64,000 bases of DNA from Kocuria flava (GCF_001482365.1 NZ_CP013254.1:558001-622000), one strand, 5' to 3'. Shown: positions 1 through 8,750, counted from the first letter of the stretch. Numbers and translations: made by a program. The notes: generated by a model from the sequence alone, not told the origin.

Positions 1-15
1 GCGGGACGCGCCGCC

Positions 16-546
16 TCAGACGAAGTCCGGGGGGTTCTCCAGGGTGCAGCGCGGCGGGTGCGGGGTGAGGTGGGACGGCACGGTGAAGCGGAAGTCCCCG
101 GTCTCGAGCAGCCGCTTGAACGTCGCGAGGTCGAGCTGGTTGTCCCGGTCGATCGCAGCGCGGACGAAGGGCAGCAGCCGCGCCTTGGCGGCCGTGCACC
201 GGCCGTCGAGGTGGGCCTCGACCAGGGTGCCGCCGTCGACGGCGCGCCAGCGGGTCACCACGTCCAGGTCGACGAGCCCGCGCGTGGTGCGCAGCGCCAG
301 GAGCTCGCCGGGCACGTGGTCGGAGACGATGGTGACGTAGGGGAAGCGCAGGGGGCCGAAGCCCCCGAGGAACTCGATCGACGTCCCCAGCTGGAGCACC
401 GGGGTGCTGGTCTGCACCTCGCCGCGCACGCCCCGGCGCCAGGCGGCGAAGCACCCCGGGTCGAGCACGAACCGCTCCACGAGGGAGGGCTCGGCCGCGA
501 CGAGCGTGCTGTGCGACAGCCGGAACGTCGTGGAACGGCGCGCCAT
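16..546 (-). CDS. SRPBCC (START-like) family protein
   Basis: The 176-residue product has the size and pattern of single-domain SRPBCC/polyketide-cyclase-like proteins: an N-terminal strand, a helix pair near residues 20-40, then alternating strands and a long C-terminal helix around 140-160. These proteins bind small hydrophobic ligands; no ligand can be named here. ATG at 546 was chosen because GGAGG lies just upstream and the protein fold begins directly after it. The frame stays open to 681, but that extension is Arg/Pro-rich and unlike the family. The gene reads leftward away from a DnaA-box cluster in its upstream region. Family assignment is by overall pattern only. Confidence 0.7.
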   Translation of the reverse strand: MARRSTTFRLSHSTLVAAEPSLVERFVLDPGCFAAWRRGVRGEVQTSTPVLQLGTSIEFLGGFGPLRFPYVTIVSDHVPGELLALRTTRGLVDLDVVTRWRAVDGGTLVEAHLDGRCTAAKARLLPFVRAAIDRDNQLDLATFKRLLETGDFRFTVPSHLTPHPPRCTLENPPDFV

Positions 547-696
547 GGGATCCTCCACGCCTCCCGCCCGGATCGGCCACCGCGCGCGGTGGGGCGTGCG
601 CACGGGGAGACGTGTTTGTATGCGCACACCCCCACTGTACCGGGGAGGGCGGACGTCCCGGGGGCCGGATCCTGCGTGCACACCCGGTGGAGAACG

Positions 697-949
697 TTGT
701 CCACAGGTGTGGACGGCGTTGTGCAGAACGGGGCCGCGGGCTCCCCGGCGCGGGACCGGGAGCCGCTGTCACAGGTCAGGACGGGGTCGTGGACGTCCTT
801 GCCGGGGAAATCCCACCGGTGGAAGTTGTCCACGCTGTGGACGACCGCTGTGGACAACCGGTGGACGGAGCGGACCGCGACGACTTTCACGGGCCGCTGC
901 TGCGACTGCGGGGGCCGGGACCGGCGAGGGTCGGACGCCGTTGTCCACC
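697..949. promoter_or_regulatory. DnaA-box cluster 1 (gene-free stretch 547-995)
   Basis: No gene fits in 547-995. The stretch holds two perfect high-GC-type DnaA boxes TTGTCCACA (697-705 on +, 850-858 on -). Near-matches are at 708-716 (TGTGGACGG), 826-834 (TTGTCCACG), 836-844 (TGTGGACGA) and 941-949 (TTGTCCACC). Boxes at 697 and 708 form a head-to-head pair two bases apart. A GTGCGCAC-type inverted repeat at 596-627 lies nearer the start of the 546 gene and could be an operator. DnaA binding is inferred from box sequence and density. Confidence 0.6.
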
Positions 950-995
950 GGTTGGGGGACAGGACCGCGCGGGACGGGGTCGCGCGGACCGGACC

Positions 996-2339
996 TCAGG
1001 CGCGGGCGCGCCGGCGGGCCAGCGCCGCCAGGAGCGCGCACGCGAGGTAGCAGGCGAGCACCACGGTCCAGCCGGTGCCGAAGGAGCCCGTGAGCTGGAG
1101 CAGTCCGCCCGTGAGCAGGGGGCCGGTGCAGAACCCTGCGTAGAGGCCCATGGTCACCACCCCGGTCGCGGCCCCCAGCCGCTCGGCGGGCACCGCGCGC
1201 ATCGTCCCGGACATCACGACGACGCTCACCGCGAGCGCCGCCGCCCCGTGCAGGACCGCCGCCGGCCACACCGTCCAGGTCAGGGACGGGTGCAGGGGCG
1301 CGAGGACGAGCAGCGCCGCGCTGCCGGCGGCGCCGAGGGCCATCACGACCAGCAGCACGAACCCGTCCGTGCCCGGCCGGTCCATCACGCGGGCCCACAC
1401 GACCCGGGACGCGATGCCCAGCAGCGCCGCGACCGAGACCGTGGCCCCGGCGGCGACCACGTCCAGGCCCAGCTCCCGGTGGGCGTAGAGGGGCAGGTAG
1501 ACGTTGGCGGACTGGGCCCCGAGCCCGGTCAGCGCCGCGGCCGCGGCGTAGGCCCGCACGACGCCGGGCATCGGCGGCCGGGCCGCGCGCCGGCGCCGCC
1601 GGGCGGGGGCACCCCGGTCCGGGGCGCCCCCGCCCGGGGCCCGGGCACCGCGGCCGGCGGAGGCACCGGGGCGCCGCGCGCCGATGCGCCCGCCGGCGGC
1701 GCGGTCGTCGTCCGCGACAGGCCCCCCGGGACCCGCGCGTCCGTACGGGGGCGCGCTCCCGTCGGGGACCGTCCGCACGCCCGCGAGCAGCAGCACCACG
1801 ACGAGGGCGGCGGCGAGGGCGACGGCGGGCCGCCAGCCCAGCAGCAGCCCGAGGGCCGGGAAGACGAGCCCGGCGGCGAGCTGGGCGGCCTGCACCCCGG
1901 CCTGTTTGACCCCGAGCCAGCTCGCGCGCCGGGGGGCGGGCACGTGCAGGCGGATGAGGCGGTTGGTGGCGGGGTTGGCCATCACCTGCCCGAGCCCGGA
2001 GACCACCATGGCCACGAGCAGCACCGCGTAGCCGGGCGCGGCGACGGCGAGCAGCATGGAGACCGCGGCCCCGCCGAAGATCACGACGAGCAGGGTGCGC
2101 GGGGTCAGCCGGTCCGCCCAGCGGCCGGTGCGCACGGCGGTGACCGCGGCGGCGGCGAAGGTCACGGTGGCGAGCAGCCCGAACTGCGACTCGCTCAGGC
2201 CCAGGTCGGCGATGACCAGGGGGCTCATGGCGGAGAGGCTGTGCGTGAGCAGCGGCCCCACGGCCATGGTGGCCATGAGCACGAGCATCAGCCCCGTGCC
2301 GGGGGACCGGTCCCGGGCCGGCACGGGCGGGGAGCCCAC
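996..2339 (-). CDS. MFS transporter
   Basis: A 447-residue membrane protein with two bundles of about six hydrophobic helices (residues 18-170 and 255-440), separated by a long Arg/Pro/Gly-rich cytoplasmic loop of about 80 residues. Motif A of the major facilitator superfamily is visible after helix 2 (GRWADRLTPR, near 72-81). The GTG start lies three bases past the amylosucrase stop, so the two genes are almost certainly co-transcribed and probably translationally coupled. The substrate is unknown; linkage to a sucrose-using enzyme makes a sugar or glycoside possible, but nothing in the sequence shows it. An internal Met at residue 18 is an alternative start. Confidence 0.85.
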   Translation of the reverse strand: MGSPPVPARDRSPGTGLMLVLMATMAVGPLLTHSLSAMSPLVIADLGLSESQFGLLATVTFAAAAVTAVRTGRWADRLTPRTLLVVIFGGAAVSMLLAVAAPGYAVLLVAMVVSGLGQVMANPATNRLIRLHVPAPRRASWLGVKQAGVQAAQLAAGLVFPALGLLLGWRPAVALAAALVVVLLLAGVRTVPDGSAPPYGRAGPGGPVADDDRAAGGRIGARRPGASAGRGARAPGGGAPDRGAPARRRRRAARPPMPGVVRAYAAAAALTGLGAQSANVYLPLYAHRELGLDVVAAGATVSVAALLGIASRVVWARVMDRPGTDGFVLLVVMALGAAGSAALLVLAPLHPSLTWTVWPAAVLHGAAALAVSVVVMSGTMRAVPAERLGAATGVVTMGLYAGFCTGPLLTGGLLQLTGSFGTGWTVVLACYLACALLAALARRRARA

Positions 2340-2342
2340 GCC

Positions 2343-4289
2343 TCAGCGCCTCGGGACCGCGCGCACCCACCGGAAGCCGTGGGACTCCAGCAGGATGCCG
2401 TGGCGCAGGTCCAGCTCGGTGCCTCCGTGCAGGTCGAGCGCCTCGGGCAGGAACCCGGAGAGGGTCTCGCCGGTGACGAACTGGGACCAGTCCGAGAAGT
2501 TGGCCAGGCACAGCACCACGGTGTTGGTGCCGGGGCGCTGGTAGCCGAGCACGTGGGGGTTGCGCGCGTCGAAGGGCTCGAGGGCGTTGCCGTCGAACTC
2601 GGGGCACTGCCGGCGGACCTCGACCATCCGGGTGATCCCGCCGAAGATCCGGCCCTCCACGGAGAAGAGGTCGTGGCGGCGCGCGTAGCCCTCGGCGGGC
2701 CGCAGCGGCCGGTGCACCCAGCGGGCGTCCCCGCCGTGGGCGGGGTCGCGGTCCCAGTCGGGATCGTTGAGCTGGCCGACCTCGTCGCCGAGGTAGAGCA
2801 GGGGCACGCCCCCGGTGGACATGGCCACGGAGTGGGCGAGCAGGATCCGGTCCACGGCGGGGCCGGGCTCGGCGGCGAGGCCCAGCAGGGACGCGGTGGT
2901 CCCGCACACGCGGCAGTCCCCGGTGCGCGGGTTCTCCTGGAAGGCCACGCCGTCGGCGAAGCTGCCCGGGAACCGTCCGGTGTAGAAGGCGTTGAGGAAC
3001 CGGCGGTGGTCGTGGCCGTCGATCCCCAGCCGGGCGGCGTCCTCGTCGGAGAACGTCCAGCCGATGTCGTCGTGGCCGCGCACGTAGTCGACCCAGGCCG
3101 TGCCGGGGGGCAGGGCGTGGCGCTCGGCGAGGGCCTGCGCGAGCAGCGTCGGCTCCCGGGTGGCCATGGCCTCCCAGGTCAGGGCCATCTGCAGCGGGTT
3201 GTAGGAGAGCTGGCACTGGCCGGGCTCGATGTAGCGGGCGACCTCGTCGGGGTGGACGATCGCCTCGGACTTGAACAGCACCGAGGGCGCGGCGATGCGG
3301 CACACGGCGTTGAAGGCGCGCAGCAGCACGTGGGCCTGCGGCAGGGACTCGCACGCGGTGCCCAGCTGCTTCCAGATGAACGCCACGGCGTCCATGCGCA
3401 GCACCTCGACGCCCTGGGCGGCGAGGAAGAGCATCTCCTCGGCCATGGCCCGGAAGACGGCGGGGTTGGTGTAGTTGAGGTCCCACTGGAACGAGTAGAA
3501 CGTGCTCCACACCCACCGGGGGTCGTCCTCGGTCGCCGCGACCCGGGTGAACGAACCGGGGTGGTCGTCGGGGAAGATCTCGCGGGTGGTGCGCTCGAAC
3601 TGCTCCGGGACGGTGCGGTCGGGGAAGATCCAGTAGTAGTCCTCGTAGGCGGGCTCCCCCGCGGCGGCGCGGCGGGCCCACTCGTGCTCGTTCGAGGTGT
3701 GGTTGAAGACGAAGTCGAGGACCAGGCTGATCCCGTGCTCGCGCAGCTCCCGGCCGAGCTCGGCGAGCTCCTCCATGGTCCCGATCCGCGGGTCGACGCG
3801 GCGGTAGGAGGAGACGGCGTAGCCGCCGTCCGAGTTGCCCTCGGGCGCCTCGAACAGGGGCATCAGGTGCAGGTAGGTGAGACCGAGCTCCCGGAAGTAG
3901 GGGATCTGCTCGCGGATCCCCTGCAGCCCGCCCGCGTAGCGGTCGGCGTAGCAGACCCCGCCGAGCATCTGCCGGGACGTGAACCAGGCCGGGTCCTCCT
4001 CCCGGCGGGCGTCGAGGGCCTTGAGATCGGCCGGGCGCCGGGCCCAGGAGCGGGCCATGAGCAGGACGAGCTCGCCCAGCTGGTCGAGGAAGTCCTCACG
4101 GGTGCCGTAGACCTCGGCGAACAGCAGCGTCAGGGCCGGGAAGTGCTCCTCGAAGCGGCGGGCGAACTGCTCGCCCTCCGGGCCGGTGGGCCACCGGTCC
4201 TCGGTGCGCTGGCGCACGCACGCCGTGACGACGCGCGCCTGGTTCTCGGGCGAGAGCCCGGGCATCCCGGACGGGGTGGTGTGCGGCAC
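2343..4289 (-). CDS. Amylosucrase (GH13 family)
   Basis: The 648-residue product matches amylosucrases in length and motifs. These enzymes build alpha-1,4-glucan from sucrose and release fructose. Four GH13 regions are visible: DFVFNH (192-197), the nucleophile in RMDAVAF (D300), the acid/base in FKSEAIVHP (E342) and the transition-state Asp in RGHDDIGWTF (D407). The KSEAIVHP and HDDIGWTF wording is characteristic of amylosucrase rather than trehalose synthase. The GTG at 4289 is preceded by GAGGGAG at good spacing; the frame is open further upstream, but the extra residues are low-complexity. Sucrose hydrolase activity is an alternative. A DnaA-box cluster lies just upstream. Confidence 0.9.
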   Translation of the reverse strand: MPHTTPSGMPGLSPENQARVVTACVRQRTEDRWPTGPEGEQFARRFEEHFPALTLLFAEVYGTREDFLDQLGELVLLMARSWARRPADLKALDARREEDPAWFTSRQMLGGVCYADRYAGGLQGIREQIPYFRELGLTYLHLMPLFEAPEGNSDGGYAVSSYRRVDPRIGTMEELAELGRELREHGISLVLDFVFNHTSNEHEWARRAAAGEPAYEDYYWIFPDRTVPEQFERTTREIFPDDHPGSFTRVAATEDDPRWVWSTFYSFQWDLNYTNPAVFRAMAEEMLFLAAQGVEVLRMDAVAFIWKQLGTACESLPQAHVLLRAFNAVCRIAAPSVLFKSEAIVHPDEVARYIEPGQCQLSYNPLQMALTWEAMATREPTLLAQALAERHALPPGTAWVDYVRGHDDIGWTFSDEDAARLGIDGHDHRRFLNAFYTGRFPGSFADGVAFQENPRTGDCRVCGTTASLLGLAAEPGPAVDRILLAHSVAMSTGGVPLLYLGDEVGQLNDPDWDRDPAHGGDARWVHRPLRPAEGYARRHDLFSVEGRIFGGITRMVEVRRQCPEFDGNALEPFDARNPHVLGYQRPGTNTVVLCLANFSDWSQFVTGETLSGFLPEALDLHGGTELDLRHGILLESHGFRWVRAVPRR

Positions 4290-4460
4290 GGTGCTCCCTC
4301 GGTCGTCCACCCGCGGCGGGCGGTCTGCGCGCTCGAGATCCTCCTTGACGCCGAGCCCTGACATCGTCTCGGACCCCCGTTCCGGATCGGCGGCGGGCGG
4401 GCCCGCCTCACAGCATACTGACGCCGCGCCCCGCCGACAGCCCACGGTCCCCGGGCGTCC

Positions 4461-4599
4461 TCCACAGCTGTGCACAGCGTTGTCCACAGGTGTGGATCCG
4501 TGGTGGGGACAGCGCCGCCCGCCCCGTGGAAGGAGGACGTTTCCCCAGGTCGGAGGGCAGTCGCCCCCGGACCGGGGTCCGGGGGCGACGTGTGGAGAA
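4461..4599. promoter_or_regulatory. DnaA-box cluster 2 (gene-free stretch 4290-4655)
   Basis: The stretch between the amylosucrase start and the osmoprotectant-binding gene holds no gene. It has a perfect TTGTCCACA box at 4480-4488, a head-to-head partner TGTGGATCC at 4491-4499, TCCACAG at 4461-4467, TGTGCACAG at 4470-4478 and TGTGGAGAA at 4591-4599. The 18 bases from 4479 to 4496 are identical to the core of clusters 1 and 3. A terminator hairpin lies inside the stretch at 4560-4589. Confidence 0.55.
4560..4589 (-). terminator. Terminator of the osmoprotectant ABC operon
   Basis: A perfect 13-bp stem (GTCGCCCCCGGAC with its complement) closes a 4-base loop about 70 bases past the stop of the binding-protein gene. 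It lacks a clear T tract, as do the other hairpins in this window. Confidence 0.65.
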
Positions 4600-4655
4600 G
4601 CTGTGCACCGCGGTGGACACGGTGCGCTTCCCGGCTCGGCGGGGCGGGAAGCGGC

Positions 4656-5594
4656 TCAGTAGCCGTTGGCGGAGAGCCACTCCTGGGCGGCGTCGGCCGG
4701 GCTCATCTGCTGCTCGCCGCTGACCTTGCGGTTGAGCTCCACGAGGTCCTCGGTGGTGAGCTTGCCGGAGAGCTCGTTCAGCGCCGCCTCGGCCTCCTCG
4801 GAGAGCCGGCCCTCGGCGGCCAGCGGGAGCACCTGCTGGGCGATGAAGTTGTTCTCCGGGTCCTCGAGGACCACGAGGTCGTGGTCGGCGATGGACGGCG
4901 TCGTCGTGAAGATGTCGGCGACGTCGACGTCCCCGTCGAGCAGCGCCTGCAGGGTCAGGGGCCCGCCGCCGTCGTTGATGGGCTCGAAGGAGCGGGGCAC
5001 GCACCCGTAGTGCTCCTCGAGGCCCTTCAGGCCCTGCGGGCGCTCGCGGAACTCGGGCGGGCCGGCGATCACGAGCTCGTCGCAGACCTCGGCCATGTCG
5101 GCGATGCTCGTGAGCCCGTAGCGCTCGGCCGTTTCGGGGGTGACGACCATGGCGTCCTTGTTCTCCGCCGAGGAGGGCTCGAGCACGGTGAGTCCCTCCG
5201 GGAGCGCCTCGGGCAGGGCCTGCATGATCTCCTCGGTCGAGGTCTCGGTCGCCTCGGGGTCCGCGTAGAGCAGCAGGTTGCCGGAGTAGTCGGGGACCAC
5301 GTCGACGGAGCCGTCCTGCACCGCCGTCACGTAGGCCTCCCGCGCGCCGATCCCGGGGCTCGTCTCCGCCTCGATCCCGGCGGAGTCCAGCGCCCCGGCG
5401 TAGAGCTCGGCGAGGACCTGGCTCTCGGGGAAGTCCGCCGAGCCCACCGTCACGGTGTCCTGGGCGGCGCCGGTGCCCTGCTCGCCGCCGGAGAGCGGGT
5501 CCTCGCCCGAGCCGCCGCAGGCGGTCAGGCCGAGCAGGAGGGCGGCGGCCGTGGCGGGCAGGGCCAGCCGGCGGCGGGCGGGTGCGTGGGTCAT
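4656..5594 (-). CDS. Osmoprotectant ABC transporter substrate-binding lipoprotein (OpuCC/OsmF-like)
   Basis: A 312-residue secreted lipoprotein: Arg-rich n-region, hydrophobic stretch 10-22 and lipobox LTAC with Cys26. The mature part has the OpuAC/QAT-type substrate-binding pattern (TVGSADFPESQVLAELY at the start of lobe 1, a PDYSGNLL segment, and an INDGGGPLTLQ segment), which binds quaternary amines such as glycine betaine, choline or carnitine outside the membrane. It is the last gene of a four-gene leftward operon with ATPase and two permeases, the usual OpuC/YehZYXW composition. The exact ligand is not readable from the sequence. Confidence 0.88.
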   Translation of the reverse strand: MTHAPARRRLALPATAAALLLGLTACGGSGEDPLSGGEQGTGAAQDTVTVGSADFPESQVLAELYAGALDSAGIEAETSPGIGAREAYVTAVQDGSVDVVPDYSGNLLLYADPEATETSTEEIMQALPEALPEGLTVLEPSSAENKDAMVVTPETAERYGLTSIADMAEVCDELVIAGPPEFRERPQGLKGLEEHYGCVPRSFEPINDGGGPLTLQALLDGDVDVADIFTTTPSIADHDLVVLEDPENNFIAQQVLPLAAEGRLSEEAEAALNELSGKLTTEDLVELNRKVSGEQQMSPADAAQEWLSANGY

Positions 5595-5656
5595 GGGGTT
5601 CTCCTCGTCGGTCGGGTGCGTCGGTCGGGGTGCGGGGCGGGGGTGCGGCTGGGGGG

Positions 5657-6325
5657 TCAGGCCGCCAGGCGCAGCCCCGGGGAGGTGCTCAGGCGCTGGA
5701 GCAGGGCCAGCACGGCGTCGACGGCCAGGGCCAGGACCGCCACGAGCAGCACCGCCCCGAGCATCCGGGAGTAGTCGCGCACGGCGAGGCCGTCGATGAG
5801 GTAGCGCCCGAGCCCGCCCAGGTTGATGTAGGCGACCACGGTCACGGTGGCCACGACCTGCAGCGCGGCGTTGCGGATCCCCCCGAGCAGGACGGGCAGG
5901 GCGTTGGGCAGCTCCACCCGGGTCAGCACCTGCCGGGAGGTCATGCCCATCGCAGCCCCGGCGTCCTTGAGCGCCGGGGAGACGTTGGCGACCCCGGCGT
6001 ACGCGCTCGTGAGCACGGGCGGGATCGCCATCAGCACGAGCGCCAGCAGCGGCGGGACCAGGCCGAGCCCCAGCAGGAGCGTGAACAGCGTCAGCAGCCC
6101 CAGCGTGGGCAGCGCCCGCAGGGCGCCCGCCAGGCCGACGACGACGCCGCTGCCGCGGCCCGTGTGCCCGACCCACAGGCCCACCGGCACGGCCACGGCG
6201 AGGGCGGCCAGCAGGGTCAGGCCGCTGTAGAGCAGGTGCTCGCCCAGCCGGGCGGGGATGCCGCCGGCCCCGGACCAGCTGTCCGGGTCGGTGAGCCAGG
6301 CGAGGGCGGCGTCGACGAGGCTCAC
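5657..6325 (-). CDS. Osmoprotectant ABC transporter permease (second subunit)
   Basis: A 222-residue inner-membrane permease of the BPD_transp_1 type with about five to six hydrophobic helices. It has an EAA-type loop at about 122-141 (DAGAAMGMTSRQVLTRVELP) that contacts the ATPase. The GTG start at 6325 overlaps the stop of the preceding permease by four bases, showing translational coupling. The frame is open to 6379, but the overlap decides the start. It works with the other permease as a heterodimeric channel for the importer. Confidence 0.88.
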   Translation of the reverse strand: MSLVDAALAWLTDPDSWSGAGGIPARLGEHLLYSGLTLLAALAVAVPVGLWVGHTGRGSGVVVGLAGALRALPTLGLLTLFTLLLGLGLVPPLLALVLMAIPPVLTSAYAGVANVSPALKDAGAAMGMTSRQVLTRVELPNALPVLLGGIRNAALQVVATVTVVAYINLGGLGRYLIDGLAVRDYSRMLGAVLLVAVLALAVDAVLALLQRLSTSPGLRLAA

Positions 6326-6996
6326 GCGGCGGCCCTCCGCACGCGCGGCAGGGGCCGGGCCGTCCCGGCCCGCTGCCACGGGGTCAGCAGGTGCCCGGCG
6401 CCGCGCAGGAGCAGGTCCAGCACGAGGGCCAGGAGCACGGTCAGGACGATGCCCACCACGATCTCCTCGACGATCGACCGGCGCAGCCCGTCGGTGAACA
6501 GGGTGCCCAGGGACTGGATGCCGATGACCGCGCCCACGCTGACCATGGAGATGTTGCTGACCGAGGCGACCCGCAGCCCGGCGACCAGCACGGGCACGGC
6601 CAGGGGCAGCTCCACGCCCAGGAACCGGCGCAGCGGCCGGTAGCCCATCGCCGTGGAGGCCTGCAGGACGTCGCGGTCCACCGACTCGAAGGCGTCCACG
6701 GAGGAGCGCACCAGGATCGCGACGACGTAGACCGTCAGGGCCACGATCACGTTGACCACCGAGGTGATCTGCGTGCCCAGCACGAGGGGCAGCACCACGA
6801 ACAGGGTCAGCGAGGGGATCGTGTAGAGCAGCGACGAGCCGCTGACCACCACGGGGCGCAACACCCGGTTGCGGGCGGCCGCCCGGGCCAGCGGCACCGA
6901 CAGCAGGGCCCCCAGGAGCAGGGGCAGCACCGACTGCACGACGTGCATGCCCGTGAGGTCGAGGACGTGGGACCAGTTCGCCGCGGTCCAGCTCAT
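6322..6996 (-). CDS. Osmoprotectant ABC transporter permease (first subunit)
   Basis: A 224-residue BPD_transp_1-type membrane permease with hydrophobic helices from residue 20 onward and an EAA-type loop around 113-131 (ASTAMGYRPLRRFLGVELP). Its ATG overlaps the ATPase stop by four bases and its stop overlaps the next permease start by four bases, so all three subunits are tightly coupled. It forms half of the transmembrane channel for quaternary-amine uptake. Assignment rests on the EAA loop and operon context. Confidence 0.88.
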   Translation of the reverse strand: MSWTAANWSHVLDLTGMHVVQSVLPLLLGALLSVPLARAAARNRVLRPVVVSGSSLLYTIPSLTLFVVLPLVLGTQITSVVNVIVALTVYVVAILVRSSVDAFESVDRDVLQASTAMGYRPLRRFLGVELPLAVPVLVAGLRVASVSNISMVSVGAVIGIQSLGTLFTDGLRRSIVEEIVVGIVLTVLLALVLDLLLRGAGHLLTPWQRAGTARPLPRVRRAAA

Positions 6997-8099
6997 CGGT
7001 GCGCCCGCCCGCCCAGCCGCGCGTCCTCGACGGCGGCGACGATCTCGGCGGGGTCCATCACGCCCACGGCCCGCCCGGCCTCGTCCACCACGACCGCCAG
7101 GCCCGAGGGCGAGGACAGAGCGGCGTCCAGGGCGCTGCGCAGCGACCCGCCCGGCCGGTGCAGGGTGCCCCCGACCACGGGGTCGTCCTCGGCGCCGGTG
7201 CGCACCCAGCCGCGGGGGGCGCCGTCGTCGTCGACCCGCAGCGACCAGCCCCCCGGGACGTCGCCGCCCGGGCCGATCACCCCGGGGCTGCCGTCCGGGC
7301 GCACCACGGCGACCGGGTGGACGGGGATGTCGCGGGCGGAGTCGAAGGTCAAGGAGCGGAAGCCGCGGTCGCGGCCCACGAAGTCGGCCACGAAGTCGTC
7401 GGCGGGGGCGCGCAGCAGCTCCTCCGGGCTCGCGTACTGGGCCAGGCGCCCGCCCGTGGCGAAGACCGCGACCCGGTTGCCCAGCAGCACGGCCTCGTCG
7501 ATGTCGTGGGTGACGAACACGATCGTGCGGTGCAGGCGCTGCTGCAGGTCCAGCAGCTCCCGCTGCAGGTCCTGGCGCACCACCGGGTCCACCGCGGAGA
7601 ACGGCTCGTCCATCAGCAGCACCGGCGGGTCGGCCGCGAGCGCCCGGGCCACGCCCACGCGCTGCTGCTGCCCGCCCGAGAGCTGGGCGGGGTAGCGCTC
7701 CGCCAGCTGCACGTCGAGCCCGACCGTGGCCAGCAGCTCCCGGGCGCGCTCGCGCGCCCGCCGCTTCGGCACACCGGTGAGCCGGGGCACGGTCGCGACG
7801 TTGTCGACCACGGTGCGGTGCGGCATCAGGCCCGACTGCTGCATGACGTAGCCCATGGACCGGCGCAGCTCGTGGGCGGGGACCGAGGAGACGTCGCGGC
7901 CGTCGACGACGACGCGCCCGGAGGTCGGCTCGACCATGCGGTTGATCATCCGCAGGGAGGTCGTCTTCCCGCAGCCCGAGGGGCCGACGAACACGGTCAG
8001 GGAGCCGCGCGGGATCTCGAGGTCGAGGGCCTCCACGGCGGCCGTGCCGCCGGGGTACGTCTTGCCGGCGCCCTCGAAGCGGATGGCGGTCTCGGTCAT
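6993..8099 (-). CDS. Osmoprotectant ABC transporter ATP-binding protein (OpuCA/ProV-like)
   Basis: A 368-residue cytoplasmic ATPase. Visible motifs are Walker A GPSGCGKTT (39-47), signature LSGGQ (140-144), Walker B VLLMDEP (160-166) and the H-loop His198. The C-terminal quarter, about 300-360 (GGSLRSALDAAL then LAVVVDEAGRAVGVMD), looks like a CBS-type regulatory domain, typical of OpuA/OpuC ATPases that sense ionic strength. The ATG at 8099 begins the conserved ABC domain; in-frame sequence upstream is not protein-like. It is the first gene of the operon and has a good -10 hexamer about 30 bases upstream. Confidence 0.92.
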   Translation of the reverse strand: MTETAIRFEGAGKTYPGGTAAVEALDLEIPRGSLTVFVGPSGCGKTTSLRMINRMVEPTSGRVVVDGRDVSSVPAHELRRSMGYVMQQSGLMPHRTVVDNVATVPRLTGVPKRRARERARELLATVGLDVQLAERYPAQLSGGQQQRVGVARALAADPPVLLMDEPFSAVDPVVRQDLQRELLDLQQRLHRTIVFVTHDIDEAVLLGNRVAVFATGGRLAQYASPEELLRAPADDFVADFVGRDRGFRSLTFDSARDIPVHPVAVVRPDGSPGVIGPGGDVPGGWSLRVDDDGAPRGWVRTGAEDDPVVGGTLHRPGGSLRSALDAALSSPSGLAVVVDEAGRAVGVMDPAEIVAAVEDARLGGRAHR

Positions 8100-8125
8100 G
8101 GCGGTCCTCCCGTTGCCGTCGGGCC

Positions 8126-8131
8126 AGTATA
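8126..8131 (-). promoter_or_regulatory. Probable -10 of the osmoprotectant ABC operon
   Basis: On the minus strand TATACT lies about 27 bases before the ATPase start. The matching -35 is weak (GGACAG, at about 19 bases), so this is a tentative promoter. Confidence 0.4.
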
Positions 8132-8190
8132 GGCGGACACCCTCAGCCCCCTGTCCGTCGGCTCCGTACACTGTGCCCAGGAGGTGGACG

Positions 8191-8718
8191 GTGCACAGTC
8201 TCGAACTGCTCCTCGACGAGGCCGGGGACGCCGCCGTGCGCGCCGACTGGGACCGGCTCACGGCCGCCGGGCTGCCGAGCTCCGGCCGGCACGGCTCCCC
8301 CTCGAACGCCCCGCACATCACCCTCGTGGCCGCCCCCTCCCTCGCCCCCGAGGCGGTGCCGGGCGTCGACGACCGGGTCGCGGCCGCCGCAGGGTTCGTG
8401 GACCTGCCCCTCGTCAGCGCCGGGGTGCTGCTGTTCGGCCCGCGGCGCGGCGGCTACGTGCTCGTGCGCCAGCTCGTCACCACCCCCGAGCTGCTGGAGC
8501 TGCACCGGCGCGTGTGCACCGCCGTGCACCCCGTCCCCGGTCAGGTGCGCACCTCGGTGCCCGGGGCGTGGACCCCGCACGTGACCCTGGCGCGGCGGCT
8601 CTCCCCCGCGCAGGTGGCCGAGGCGCTCGCGGTGCTGGCGCCCCCGCCGGAGCCCCTGCGGGCGGTGGGCCTGCGCCGCTGGGACTCCGACGCCCGCACC
8701 ACGGTGCGGCTGGCCTGA
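8191..8718 (+). CDS. 2'-5' RNA ligase / 2H phosphoesterase family protein
   Basis: A 175-residue protein with the two HxT motifs that define the 2H phosphoesterase superfamily: PHITLVAA (H42, T44) and PHVTLARR (H130, T132), the expected spacing for LigT-like enzymes. These act on cyclic phosphodiester or 2'-5' linkages in RNA or nucleotides; the physiological substrate here is unknown. The GTG at 8191 is set by AGGAGG at 8179-8184; longer in-frame starts lie inside the divergent ATPase gene. It reads away from the osmoprotectant operon and faces a convergent neighbour. Confidence 0.8.
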   Translation: MHSLELLLDEAGDAAVRADWDRLTAAGLPSSGRHGSPSNAPHITLVAAPSLAPEAVPGVDDRVAAAAGFVDLPLVSAGVLLFGPRRGGYVLVRQLVTTPELLELHRRVCTAVHPVPGQVRTSVPGAWTPHVTLARRLSPAQVAEALAVLAPPPEPLRAVGLRRWDSDARTTVRLA

Positions 8719-8750
8719 CCCGGGGCGGCGCGGCGGTGGACCGCCCCGGG
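8719..8750. terminator. Hairpin between convergent genes
   Basis: A 10-bp perfect stem (CCCGGGGCGG with its complement) with a 12-base loop sits directly after the 2H gene stop and before the stop of the leftward gene at 8786. It could serve both. Confidence 0.5.

Noticed and set aside
612..4361. A 1249-codon plus-strand frame over the MFS and amylosucrase genes
   Set aside because: Same reason: low-complexity shadow of the two leftward genes with clear motifs.
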